Virus record (IMG/VR): IMGVR_UViG_3300030104_005177
Coordinates: 1 to 42,468 of that record
DNA from: a virus
Reading direction: 5' to 3' (one strand)
DNA: 42,468 nt
In this document: piece after piece, positions 24,942-30,425 of the stretch
Numbering within the stretch: position 1 is the stretch's first letter
Layout of the letters: the number at the start of each line of letters is the position of its first letter
Made by a program: the position numbers and the translations under genes
The notes under the pieces: model-generated
The model's input: only the letters and a program-made list of their open reading frames with translations
What the model was told of the DNA's origin: nothing
The model's database searches: none

Positions 24942-25135
24942 TAGAAACTACTATATCTTCTCTTAGCATCTTCTCTATCTAGTAGGTGCATACCTCCTAC
25001 TTTATAAGCATATCTCATAGCTTCAGTTGTACTAATAGCAACAAATCTAGTACCATCTATTAATCTATACTTGTTGTACCAAGTACCATTAATCATAACT
25101 CTTGAATCACATCTATTACACATATCTATATCCAT
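24941..25135 (-). CDS. Hypothetical protein with CNRC motif
   Basis: The product is 64 aa. The N-terminus is MDIDMCNRCDSRVMINGTWY, then TRFVAISTTEAMRYAYKVGG. CNRC could begin a zinc-binding turn, but no second pair exists. The start may instead be the Met at residue 5. It overlaps the small membrane gene at 25126-25227 by ten bases. Confidence 0.5.
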   Translation of the reverse strand: MDIDMCNRCDSRVMINGTWYNKYRLIDGTRFVAISTTEAMRYAYKVGGMHLLDREDAKRRYSSF

Positions 25136-25227
25136 ATTCTTAGTAGTTGTAACAATATGTAGATAGGTGCTAGTATAACTAGAACTTCTCCTACTTCTTC
25201 TATCTTCTCTATAAGTTTATCTACCAT
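25126..25227 (-). CDS. Small membrane protein, 33 aa
   Basis: ATG 25227 follows GAGGAGAAGAC inside the end of the preceding gene, with stop at 25126. The sequence runs MVDKLIEKIEEVGEVLVILAP and then YILLQLLRIWI. A charged amphipathic N-terminal helix leads into a hydrophobic segment of about 18 residues (VLVILAP...LLRIWI). It is probably a single-pass or membrane-associated peptide. It is translationally coupled to the gene upstream (7-base overlap). Function is unknown. Confidence 0.5.
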   Translation of the reverse strand: MVDKLIEKIEEVGEVLVILAPIYILLQLLRIWI

Positions 25228-25679
25228 GTCTTCTCCTCTCTTAGTATTGGTCTAACAATTCTAGGGTCTAGAAGTCTACCTTTTCTCTTATGGTAGGTAT
25301 TGTCTACTACCATTCTTCTACGAGTACTAGCCATTCTCTTAGCTTGGCGTTCTAGTGCTTCTGCTTTCTCTAGTCTACTCAATGTAGTAGCTAGGGTGAT
25401 TCTCTTGTAACTAGTTCTAGCAAACTCATCATGTACATTGACTACCTTGTTCTCTTGAAACGCTTTCTCTCTGAACATTTCTATAAGCTCCCAAGTCTGT
25501 AACATAGACTTAGACATATTAGTTAGTACAATGGGATTATCTAGTGATGAGTCATCTATATGAAGAGAATATCTACTACTGTTTTTAGAGATACGAATAT
25601 CTACTGTACCACTACTACTATATCTATATAGATCGAGTGGAGTAGGTGATTCCATATCTACTATTATATCATCTATCAT
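25221..25679 (-). CDS. Hypothetical protein
   Basis: The product is 152 aa with a beta-rich first half (GTVDIRISKNSSRYSLHIDD) and a basic helical second half (LSRLEKAEALERQAKRMAS, RRRMVVDNTYHKRKGR). Arg/Lys enrichment at the C-terminus suggests nucleic-acid contact. The gene has an unusually high density of CTAG tetramers. No family is recognised. Confidence 0.55.
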   Translation of the reverse strand: MIDDIIVDMESPTPLDLYRYSSSGTVDIRISKNSSRYSLHIDDSSLDNPIVLTNMSKSMLQTWELIEMFREKAFQENKVVNVHDEFARTSYKRITLATTLSRLEKAEALERQAKRMASTRRRMVVDNTYHKRKGRLLDPRIVRPILREEKTW

Positions 25680-25814
25680 AATTGCCTCTACGACTTTTGT
25701 TATCTATAAAATTCGCATCTACTATTTAAGCTTCTACTAGATACGAAGTCTAGAGATAAGTTTAAGCAGAAGGGACTAATATTTCTACTAGCCCCGTTCT
25801 ACTATTTAGCCGTT
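25680..25814. other. Short intergenic region without a gene
   Basis: No start codon with a usable frame is seen on either strand. GGGACTA (25772-25778) and TAGCCCC (25789-25795) could pair with one mismatch, but no U tract follows. TCTAC and CTAG words are frequent, as in the flanking genes. Confidence 0.4.
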
Positions 25815-26087
25815 CTATTTATTGCAATTTAGAGAAACCTTATTGACCTCTTGGCCAGTTGGTAGGTTATCGTTCCATTCCTCCATATTCTCTTTAGCTA
25901 TAGACTCGAATGTTTCCCAAGCCTCTTTTACTTCTTTAGGTGCAAAGTCTAGTTTGCCAACCCTTGTAGATGGACTTACTATATTGTTTGCAACGGCTGT
26001 AGCTGTCATTTTATCTATTGTATCTTTGTCTAATCCAGATGCTTCTAAACCCATTCTGAATTTTAGATTGCTGATTTTAGTACTCAT
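25815..26087 (-). CDS. First gene of the main leftward operon, hypothetical
   Basis: The product is 90 aa. ATG 26087 is preceded by AAAAGGATAATAGATAAT and by a leader hairpin (26107-26128) and promoter (26164-26191). The protein begins MSTKISNLKFRMGLEASGLD and is helical, with no recognised domain. Being first after the promoter suggests an early product, possibly an anti-host or regulatory protein, but this is positional inference. Confidence 0.55.
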   Translation of the reverse strand: MSTKISNLKFRMGLEASGLDKDTIDKMTATAVANNIVSPSTRVGKLDFAPKEVKEAWETFESIAKENMEEWNDNLPTGQEVNKVSLNCNK

Positions 26088-26106
26088 TATTATCTATTAT
26101 CCTTTT

Positions 26107-26128
26107 ATCTACTAAAAATATAGTAGAT
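26107..26128 (-). promoter_or_regulatory. Leader hairpin/operator: ATCTACTA-N6-TAGTAGAT
   Basis: A perfect eight-base inverted repeat (26107-26114 and 26121-26128) lies between the leftward promoter and the Shine-Dalgarno AAAAGGA of the 26087 gene. In RNA it would form a stable stem just upstream of the ribosome site; in DNA it could be a dimer-binding operator. Confidence 0.5.
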
Positions 26129-26163
26129 TTGGTTGTTTGATTTAAAACGTATTTTCACGCCCT

Positions 26164-26191
26164 ATAATACAAAAAAAATAGTTTATATCAA
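26164..26191 (-). promoter_or_regulatory. Leftward sigma-70-like promoter for the early/replication operon
   Basis: Read leftward: TTGATA (26191-26186), 16 bases, TATTAT (26169-26164). Both hexamers differ from consensus by one base. The -35 is embedded in a perfect inverted repeat ATAGTT-N6-AACTAT (26178-26195), a possible operator. The start point would be near 26157, giving a leader of about 70 bases. A TATAAT on the plus strand (26163-26168) overlaps but lacks a -35. Confidence 0.55.
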
Positions 26192-26195
26192 CTAT
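26178..26195. promoter_or_regulatory. Inverted repeat overlapping the -35 box
   Basis: ATAGTT (26178-26183) and AACTAT (26190-26195) form perfect six-base arms around TATATC. It coincides with the -35 of the leftward promoter, as expected of a repressor operator. Confidence 0.45.
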
Positions 26196-26280
26196 TGCAT
26201 TTGTAGTTTGTTTTTCGTAACTTCAGGCCTTTTTGCCTATTAGATAAGAATGAGACTCAATCTCAATAAGAATAAGTGGT

Positions 26281-26420
26281 GACGTATAGGTAAGGTGGCT
26301 GACGTAAACGTAAGGTAAGTAACGTAATGGTAAGTTGTATTACCTTAACGTAAGGAATCTAACGTAAAAGTGAGAAAACTAACGTAAACGTAAGATTCGC
26401 AACGGAAAACGACGGGGGGG
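26281..26420 (+). repeat. 20-bp direct repeats (iterons)
   Basis: Seven contiguous 20-bp units start at 26281, 26301, 26321, 26341, 26361, 26381 and 26401. The core is RACGTAAANGTAAG followed by six variable bases. The unit at 26381 has AACGTAAACGTAAG and the one at 26301 GACGTAAACGTAAG; the fourth is shifted or diverged (TTAACGTAAGG) and the last is degenerate and ends in seven G. Exact 20-bp phasing (about two helical turns) means bound proteins would sit on one face. Candidates are a replication origin or an upstream activator array for the promoter 90 bp to the left. Confidence 0.75.
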
Positions 26421-26439
26421 TATGACGCAAACAAAGAAG

Positions 26440-26465
26440 AGCACGCAATCTTGTGCTATTTTTTT
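26440..26465 (+). terminator. Rho-independent terminator facing right
   Basis: AGCAC (26440-26444), an eight-base loop and GTGCT (26453-26457) are followed by A and seven T (26459-26465). It stops rightward transcription only; on the other strand the A tract precedes the stem. No rightward gene ends just before it, so it may block read-through antisense to the leftward operon or end a short rightward transcript through the iterons. The stem is only five base pairs. Confidence 0.5.
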
Positions 26466-26469
26466 AGAA

Positions 26470-26496
26470 TAGGGAGTTTAAGGTAGTAAGAGTTAT
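26470..26496. repeat. Repeated element A, copy 1 (TAGGGAGTTTAAGGTAGT)
   Basis: This matches the element at 27251-27272 with small insertions: TAGGGAGTT, then AA, GTAGT and GTTAT in both. Both copies lie in non-coding gaps beside leftward genes. The rest of the 26466-26626 gap shows no convincing gene. A shared regulatory site is possible. Confidence 0.4.
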
Positions 26497-26626
26497 GCTA
26501 CGTGTGTATTTTAATAGAACTCTAGTAGTTATATTGGATATGAATGTATACCTTCATTTCTCTCTTGCACTTATAATTCTTCCTCTACTGAGTATATGTG
26601 CTTTATTAAGCCATCTACCTTTAATT

Positions 26627-26863
26627 TTAGCTACAAGGCATTAGATTACCTGTATATTCCGGTGTATCTAGTATTTCTAGCTCATCTGCGTTTTGTAGTC
26701 TACTCACTATTTCTGCTAAATCATAGCGTACTTTGCTAGATGCGTCTATAGTGTCTGTAATACTAAGGTTTTTTGCTAGTTTTATAGCTTCGTTAATATT
26801 TTTAAAGCTTGATTCTTCTCGCCAATGGTTATCCATTGCTCTTTCCATTTTTGTTTTTTTCAA
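26627..26863 (-). CDS. Hypothetical protein, probable TTG start
   Basis: The product is 78 aa. The TTG at 26863 has AAGGA five to six bases upstream, whereas the in-frame ATG codons at residues 6 and 10 have none at proper distance. The sequence is helical (NINEAIKLAKNLS, RYDLAEIVSRLQNADEL). It overlaps the upstream gene by 35 bases. No family is recognised. Confidence 0.55.
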   Translation of the reverse strand: MKKTKMERAMDNHWREESSFKNINEAIKLAKNLSITDTIDASSKVRYDLAEIVSRLQNADELEILDTPEYTGNLMPCS

Positions 26864-27161
26864 AATATTCCTTTTGGAGCATCCATATCTTGTCTCCTAG
26901 TTCTTGAGGTAGTTTATATGCTTTTAAATCATTTTTAGCTTTACTATCTGGATTTATTTCTTCTATATACATAGAAATAGTTTTTAATAATTGATCTACA
27001 ATTTGTAATTGACTCCATCCAAATGCTTCTGCTGAGTATATAGAGTTCCAGATTATCTCACTAATAACCATAGTTTCATTTTGCAGGTGTTTATTTTTAA
27101 CTTTCCATGCTAAGTCAAGGCCACCTTTGTAAGTAGGTGCATTTTTTATTGTAAATTTCAT
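26829..27161 (-). CDS. Hypothetical helical protein
   Basis: The product is 110 aa, starting MKFTIKNAPTYKGGLDLAWK, with a helical, aromatic middle (SEIIWNSIYSAEAFGWSQLQ) and a basic end. The ribosome site AAGGG is eight bases before ATG 27161, and a promoter candidate is immediately upstream (27185-27214). Function is not recognised. Confidence 0.55.
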   Translation of the reverse strand: MKFTIKNAPTYKGGLDLAWKVKNKHLQNETMVISEIIWNSIYSAEAFGWSQLQIVDQLLKTISMYIEEINPDSKAKNDLKAYKLPQELGDKIWMLQKEYFEKNKNGKSNG

Positions 27162-27184
27162 TTTTTCAACCCTTTTGTTACTTG

Positions 27185-27214
27185 AATTTACCTATAAAAA
27201 GTTGCTTAATGCAA
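27185..27214 (-). promoter_or_regulatory. Leftward promoter candidate before 27161
   Basis: Read leftward: TTGCAT (27214-27209), 18 bases, TAAATT (27190-27185). The -35 lies in CTCTTGCATT, like the CTTGCATT before the portal gene. The start point would be about 27178, leaving a short leader with AAGGG. Confidence 0.4.
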
Positions 27215-27250
27215 GAGTTTTCAAAATATATTGTAAAATAGCTGTAGAGG

Positions 27251-27272
27251 TAGGGAGTTAAAGTAGTGTTAT
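27251..27272. repeat. Repeated element A, copy 2 (TAGGGAGTTAAAGTAGT)
   Basis: Second copy of the element at 26470-26496, in the 163-bp gap between two leftward genes. Its purpose is unknown. Confidence 0.4.
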
Positions 27273-27324
27273 TTGGCGATATTTTGCCTATATACGGAGT
27301 TTTTATGCAAAAGTGGTATATATA

Positions 27325-27567
27325 CTAGGGTGTGTCTACTTTTATAGAGTTTTCCCCTGTTTTTGTATCCACTAAGTAGTAAAGGTAGTTAAGTATCTCA
27401 TCTTCTCCTTCCTTGCCCCTGACTCCAGCTACTTTTGTTACCTTCTCTACCTCATAGCCTTGGTCTAGTACATCTTGTATCTTATCCCACTTGGCTTCCT
27501 TGAATAACTTATCTAGGTCTAAGTCATCTTGTGGTAGTAATAGTAGTGATGTTAGTAATATTCCCAC
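27325..27567 (-). CDS. Small protein with hydrophobic N-terminus
   Basis: GTG 27567 starts an 80-aa protein MGILLTSLLLLPQDDLDLDK. The first 13 residues are hydrophobic but too short and uncharged for a clear signal peptide, though membrane association is possible. The rest is acidic and helical, with YLYYLVDTKTGENSIKV at the end. The start has only a weak GAAAG upstream. It is the first gene leftward from the divergent promoters, with a leader of about 78 bases. Function is unknown. Confidence 0.45.
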   Translation of the reverse strand: MGILLTSLLLLPQDDLDLDKLFKEAKWDKIQDVLDQGYEVEKVTKVAGVRGKEGEDEILNYLYYLVDTKTGENSIKVDTP

Positions 27568-27580
27568 TTTCTTTCTTTTA

Positions 27581-27598
27581 ATATTACGTTAGTAATAT
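27581..27598. promoter_or_regulatory. Inverted repeat ATATTAC-GTTA-GTAATAT in leader
   Basis: Perfect seven-base arms (27581-27587 and 27592-27598) with a four-base loop lie in the leader of the GTG 27567 gene, just upstream of its start. GTTAGTAATAT recurs at 27551-27561 within the gene. It could be an operator or an RNA hairpin controlling translation. Confidence 0.45.
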
Positions 27599-27611
27599 AT
27601 TTTCTTTCTTT

Positions 27612-27629
27612 ACTAAGTAAACTAAGTAA
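27612..27629. repeat. Tandem 9-mer ACTAAGTAA x2
   Basis: ACTAAGTAA occurs twice without spacing (27612-27620, 27621-27629) between the leftward start point and the inverted repeat at 27581. It may be part of the same regulatory region. Confidence 0.4.
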
Positions 27630-27651
27630 CTCCCGGGCTTAAGTCCCTAAT

Positions 27652-27681
27652 AATATACTAATCAAAGTATATAAAAAGCAA
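27652..27681 (-). promoter_or_regulatory. Divergent promoter, leftward arm
   Basis: Read leftward: TTGCTT (27681-27676), 18 bases, TATATT (27657-27652), with TTAGTATATTA around the -10 exactly as before the portal gene. The start would be about 27645. Confidence 0.55.
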
Positions 27682-27711
27682 GAACTATTTAAAAAAAAGA
27701 TAAAGTTCTTG
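27679..27711. promoter_or_regulatory. Operator-like inverted repeat spanning both -35 boxes
   Basis: CAAGAACT (27679-27686) and AGTTCTTG (27704-27711) are perfect inverted arms 25 bp apart centre to centre. Each arm overlaps the -35 of one of the two divergent promoters. A single regulator could therefore switch both directions, or the arms may simply be conserved -35 flanks. Confidence 0.55.
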
Positions 27712-27738
27712 ACATTGTTATAGTTATATTTATATATT
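27709..27738 (+). promoter_or_regulatory. Divergent promoter, rightward arm
   Basis: Consensus TTGACA (27709-27714), 18 bases, TATATT (27733-27738); an alternative TATATA gives a 16-base spacer. The start point would be about 27745, six bases before ATG 27751, so the first message would be nearly leaderless. Confidence 0.65.
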
Positions 27739-27750
27739 CTAGTGCGGTAT

Positions 27751-27978
27751 ATGAATAAATTACTTAACATAGCGAGAACACATTGTGCAAACTGGGATGC
27801 AGGCAAATGCATCGGTTGCGTCTTTACTAGGACAGAAAAAGGCTTATCGTTCAGAGTGTCACCAAAGTTAAGTGGAACAAAGTGCTCAGTTGAAGAAGGC
27901 TGTGAATACTTTGAAAGAATAGTTATACCGGGAATGCAGGATAAAATAACAGTAACTAAACTATTGGAGGCAAAATGA
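27751..27978 (+). CDS. Cysteine-rich small protein of marine-phage type
   Basis: From ATG 27751 the product is 75 aa; a GTG at 27742 would precede the predicted start point of transcription. Cysteines occur in HCANWDAGKCIGCVF (about 11-25) and CSVEEGCEYFERIVIPG (about 45-61). The pattern 'CANWDxGKCxG...C...x.CxYFxxxVxP' looks familiar from uncultured marine phages; its function is unknown to me. Zinc binding is plausible. It is the first gene of the rightward block and lacks a Shine-Dalgarno sequence. Confidence 0.6.
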   Translation: MNKLLNIARTHCANWDAGKCIGCVFTRTEKGLSFRVSPKLSGTKCSVEEGCEYFERIVIPGMQDKITVTKLLEAK

Positions 27979-28259
27979 TAATTGGTGGACACCATTATAA
28001 AGTAAACCTTGTTGAAGAGATGAAAGTAGAGGGTGGAATTGTGTTAGGTATGCACAATACTAAAGAATGTGTAATTAGCATTGATAAACAGCAAACACTT
28101 TCAAGGAAGAAAGAAACATTAATACATGAAACAATACATGCCATACTTACTAACGCTGGTTTTGCAGAGCAAGATGAGCATTATATTGATACATTAGCAA
28201 ATGGTTTATTCCAATTAGGAGTAGGGGACTTGCTTTGGAAAAAGATAGGTGACAAATAA
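27975..28259 (+). CDS. HExxH zinc metallopeptidase-like protein
   Basis: The product is 94 aa. Residues 48-58 read TLIHETIHAIL, with H51, E52 and H55 forming a gluzincin motif. A third ligand may be Glu65 or Glu68 in FAEQDEHYIDTLANGLFQL. Small phage proteins of this type resemble a minimal ImmA/IrrE domain and might cleave a host or phage regulator. The RBS is GGAGG in TTGGAGGCAAAATG. The ATG overlaps the previous stop. Confidence 0.65.
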   Translation: MIIGGHHYKVNLVEEMKVEGGIVLGMHNTKECVISIDKQQTLSRKKETLIHETIHAILTNAGFAEQDEHYIDTLANGLFQLGVGDLLWKKIGDK

Positions 28260-28369
28260 TGAAGACAGCTTTAATAACATTAGCAATGATTTCTGGAAAA
28301 CTATGGTTTTTCTTAGAAGGATTATTTATCATATGCCTAGTAAAGGTGCTTAAGGGAGTAATGAAGTGA
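28259..28369 (+). CDS. Small membrane protein, 36 aa
   Basis: An ATG overlapping the previous stop (TAATG) opens a 36-aa frame: MKTALITLAMISGKLWF and then a hydrophobic stretch to LFIICLVKVLKGVMK. About residues 15-29 could cross the membrane, with a basic C-terminus inside. It overlaps the GTG of the next gene by four bases. Function is unknown; a holin-like or inner-membrane role is possible. Confidence 0.55.
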   Translation: MKTALITLAMISGKLWFFLEGLFIICLVKVLKGVMK

Positions 28370-29124
28370 AAAGAGCTATAGTTACTCCCGACAAGCACTT
28401 TCCATATGAAGACAAGAAAGCAATAAAAGTATTGTGTAAGGCAATCGAGCTTGTTAAGCCAGATATATATATTGATTTAGGGGACACGGGTGAATGGGAG
28501 TCTGTGTCTCATTGGCAATGGAAGAAAAAGAAAAGACCTCCATTAGAATATCAGCTACCTTTTGTTTATAAAGAAATAGAAGAAGTCAACAAGGGCATGG
28601 ATGTTATAGATGCTTCATTGGATAAAGCTGGAACTAAACAACGTCACTTTATTGAGGGGAACCATGATGATTGGCTTAATAGATTTGCTGAGGAAAATCC
28701 ATACTTGGCTGATGATATGCTTGTTAAGAATGCACTTAAACTTAATGAGCGTGGATACAAGTACCACAAGATTGGCAAGATGCTTAAGATTGGTAAAATC
28801 AACTTCTATCACGGACATCATTTCGCTGGTGTTAGTCATACTCGTAACCATCTCCTTCGCCTTGGTGGTAATGTTATGTATGGACATCATCATGATATAC
28901 AACAGTCATCAGTTACTCATATTGACGGGGTTAAATCAGCATGGTCAATAGGGTGCTTAAAAGACATGAGAGCAGAAGCTAATGCATGGCTAGGTAATAG
29001 GCAACATAATTGGCAACATGCTTTTGCTATTGTAGACTTTCATAAGAATAGGAACTTTAATGTTACGATTCATCAGATAGTAAATGGAGTAAGCACAGTT
29101 GATGGTAAAGTTGTTAAGGCTTAG
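28366..29124 (+). CDS. Calcineurin-like metallophosphoesterase
   Basis: The product is 252 aa, with GTG start and GGGAG upstream. Motifs appear in the correct order: D9-x-H11 (PDKHFP), DLGD (37-40), GNHDDW (98-103), HGHH (near 148) and GHHHD (near 172). This is a two-metal phosphoesterase. Phage members have been proposed as nucleases or phosphatases in DNA metabolism; the substrate cannot be read. The position just before the terminase genes is common. Confidence 0.8.
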   Translation: MKRAIVTPDKHFPYEDKKAIKVLCKAIELVKPDIYIDLGDTGEWESVSHWQWKKKKRPPLEYQLPFVYKEIEEVNKGMDVIDASLDKAGTKQRHFIEGNHDDWLNRFAEENPYLADDMLVKNALKLNERGYKYHKIGKMLKIGKINFYHGHHFAGVSHTRNHLLRLGGNVMYGHHHDIQQSSVTHIDGVKSAWSIGCLKDMRAEANAWLGNRQHNWQHAFAIVDFHKNRNFNVTIHQIVNGVSTVDGKVVKA

Positions 29125-29879
29125 TGAAGATAAGAAAGATAAAGAATAAGGACTATTACTTATTTGATAATGAGACTGAGTTTCAACAATGGCATCCAAA
29201 ACAATCTTTGTTACATGATTGGCGTAATGGTGAAGAAGGTGAATGGGTTCTTTGCGATGATGGGCAAGTATGTCAAATAATAAAACGTGGTTCTTTAAAA
29301 AAATCAAATATATATGTTGATTACATCAGAACAGTTATAGGTTCTTTTGTTTGCAGTAAAACAGCTAAGATGAAAGGAGCAATGCGAAAGAATATGTATT
29401 CTTTTGGTGCTCAAGATAAAACTACTTATGAAATAGTAAAAGAAAGAAAGAACCCTACAACTAAAGAATTTTTATTTGCAAAGTATGTAGCAAAGGGTGA
29501 AGACATAGTAGAAGCTTTTATGAAGGTATATCCTGCTAAAAGCGAAAAGCATGCTAAGAAAGGTGCTAAGTTACTGATGAGTACAAAAAGGATACAAGGT
29601 TTGGTAAAGGAAGAAATAGAAAAAGTAATGAATGAGGCTGAAATAACTCCTCTTTACATACTTGAAAAAATGAAAGATATTATAGAGTCCGATGCTTCTA
29701 GAGATAGTGATAAAGTTTCTTTGCTAAAAGAACTAGTTGCTATATCTGGCATGAGAGATACTGAAAAGAAATCTGAATCTGTTACAGTATTTCAAGGATT
29801 TTCAAGTGACCAGCTTGATGCTATAAGTGGCAATAACACAAAAAAGCTAGCAGAAGCTAAAAGGGAAATAGAAAGTTGA
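29124..29879 (+). CDS. Terminase small subunit-like protein
   Basis: The GTG start overlaps the previous TAG. The product is 251 aa. Residues about 105-185 contain NPTTKEFLFAKYVAKGEDIV, EAFMKVYPAKSEKHAKKGAK, LLMSTKRIQGLV and EEIEKV, matching the DNA-recognition helix-turn-helix of TerS ('F...Yv..g....eA...vYp.......ga..Ll....i...i'). The first 100 residues are an unusual extension. The C-terminus is polar and may bind the large subunit or portal. It lies shortly before the large subunit gene. Confidence 0.7.
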   Translation: MKIRKIKNKDYYLFDNETEFQQWHPKQSLLHDWRNGEEGEWVLCDDGQVCQIIKRGSLKKSNIYVDYIRTVIGSFVCSKTAKMKGAMRKNMYSFGAQDKTTYEIVKERKNPTTKEFLFAKYVAKGEDIVEAFMKVYPAKSEKHAKKGAKLLMSTKRIQGLVKEEIEKVMNEAEITPLYILEKMKDIIESDASRDSDKVSLLKELVAISGMRDTEKKSESVTVFQGFSSDQLDAISGNNTKKLAEAKREIES

Positions 29880-30067
29880 ATCTATACGAAATATGCATTC
29901 AAGTCTTAGAACATGCTAATAATTGTAATAGAAACTTGGATAACGATATGGATGTTCAATTAATAGCAACTGAGATATATGAGTTGTTTTATGAGCACCA
30001 AATGTTTCCAATTGATGATTTACAGGAATATTGGGGTTTCAAAGAAGACTTAGATGAAAACGAATAA
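29876..30067 (+). CDS. Hypothetical acidic protein
   Basis: TTG 29876 overlaps the TerS stop in TTGA. The product is 63 aa, acidic and helical (MNLYEICIQVLEHANNCNRN). No in-frame ATG near the beginning gives a better start. Its end overlaps the next gene by 14 bases. No family is recognised. Confidence 0.45.
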   Translation: MNLYEICIQVLEHANNCNRNLDNDMDVQLIATEIYELFYEHQMFPIDDLQEYWGFKEDLDENE

Positions 30068-30425
30068 ACTAGCAGTATACGGCACATTAAGAAATGGAGA
30101 GAGAAACACATATAGTGTTAATGGTTTCTCTTTAGTATTTCCGGGTCACAGGATGTTTCCTGCGGCTATGCATGATAGGAACGCCAAGGGAATGGTTGTT
30201 GAAGTTATGGATGTTGACAGCTTTGATATAGCAAACTATGATATTTATGAAAGCATAGATACAGGTTTGTATGAAAGAAGAATAGTTAAGGTTCATGATA
30301 AAGGCAATGTTATTGATGCTTGGATGTATACTATTGGCCCTGCTTTATTGCAAGGCACTAAAGTATTTGAAAGCGTTCCAAAACAAGATTGGTTATCAAA
30401 AGAATGTCTAAACCTAAGAAAGTAA
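30054..30425 (+). CDS. Gamma-glutamylcyclotransferase-like (AIG2/GGCT fold) protein
   Basis: The product is 123 aa. The glycine-rich loop AVYGTLRNGERN (7-18) is the YGxLR signature. Glu66 in DIYESIDTGLYERRIVKV occupies the place of the catalytic glutamate in GGCT enzymes. Such enzymes open gamma-glutamyl-amine or related peptide bonds by forming 5-oxoproline. Set between terminase subunits, it seems out of place; a functional link with the amidoligases at 20-24 kb is attractive because both act on amide bonds of side-chain carboxylates. Confidence 0.75.
   Translation: MKTNKLAVYGTLRNGERNTYSVNGFSLVFPGHRMFPAAMHDRNAKGMVVEVMDVDSFDIANYDIYESIDTGLYERRIVKVHDKGNVIDAWMYTIGPALLQGTKVFESVPKQDWLSKECLNLRK

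Noticed and set aside
26245-26272. Fur-box-like sequence AATGAGA...TCTCAAT
   Set aside because: Only a five-base inverted repeat; the similarity to iron-regulator sites is within what AT-rich sequence gives by chance.
26281-26420. CRISPR array
   Set aside because: Units are contiguous 20-mers with only short variable ends, no spacers of 30 bp and no cas genes. The Cas4-like nuclease belongs to a phage recombination set.
26495-26644. 49-aa hydrophobic frame on the plus strand
   Set aside because: Weak ribosome site, isolated in a leftward region and overlapping an opposite gene; kept only as part of a finding.
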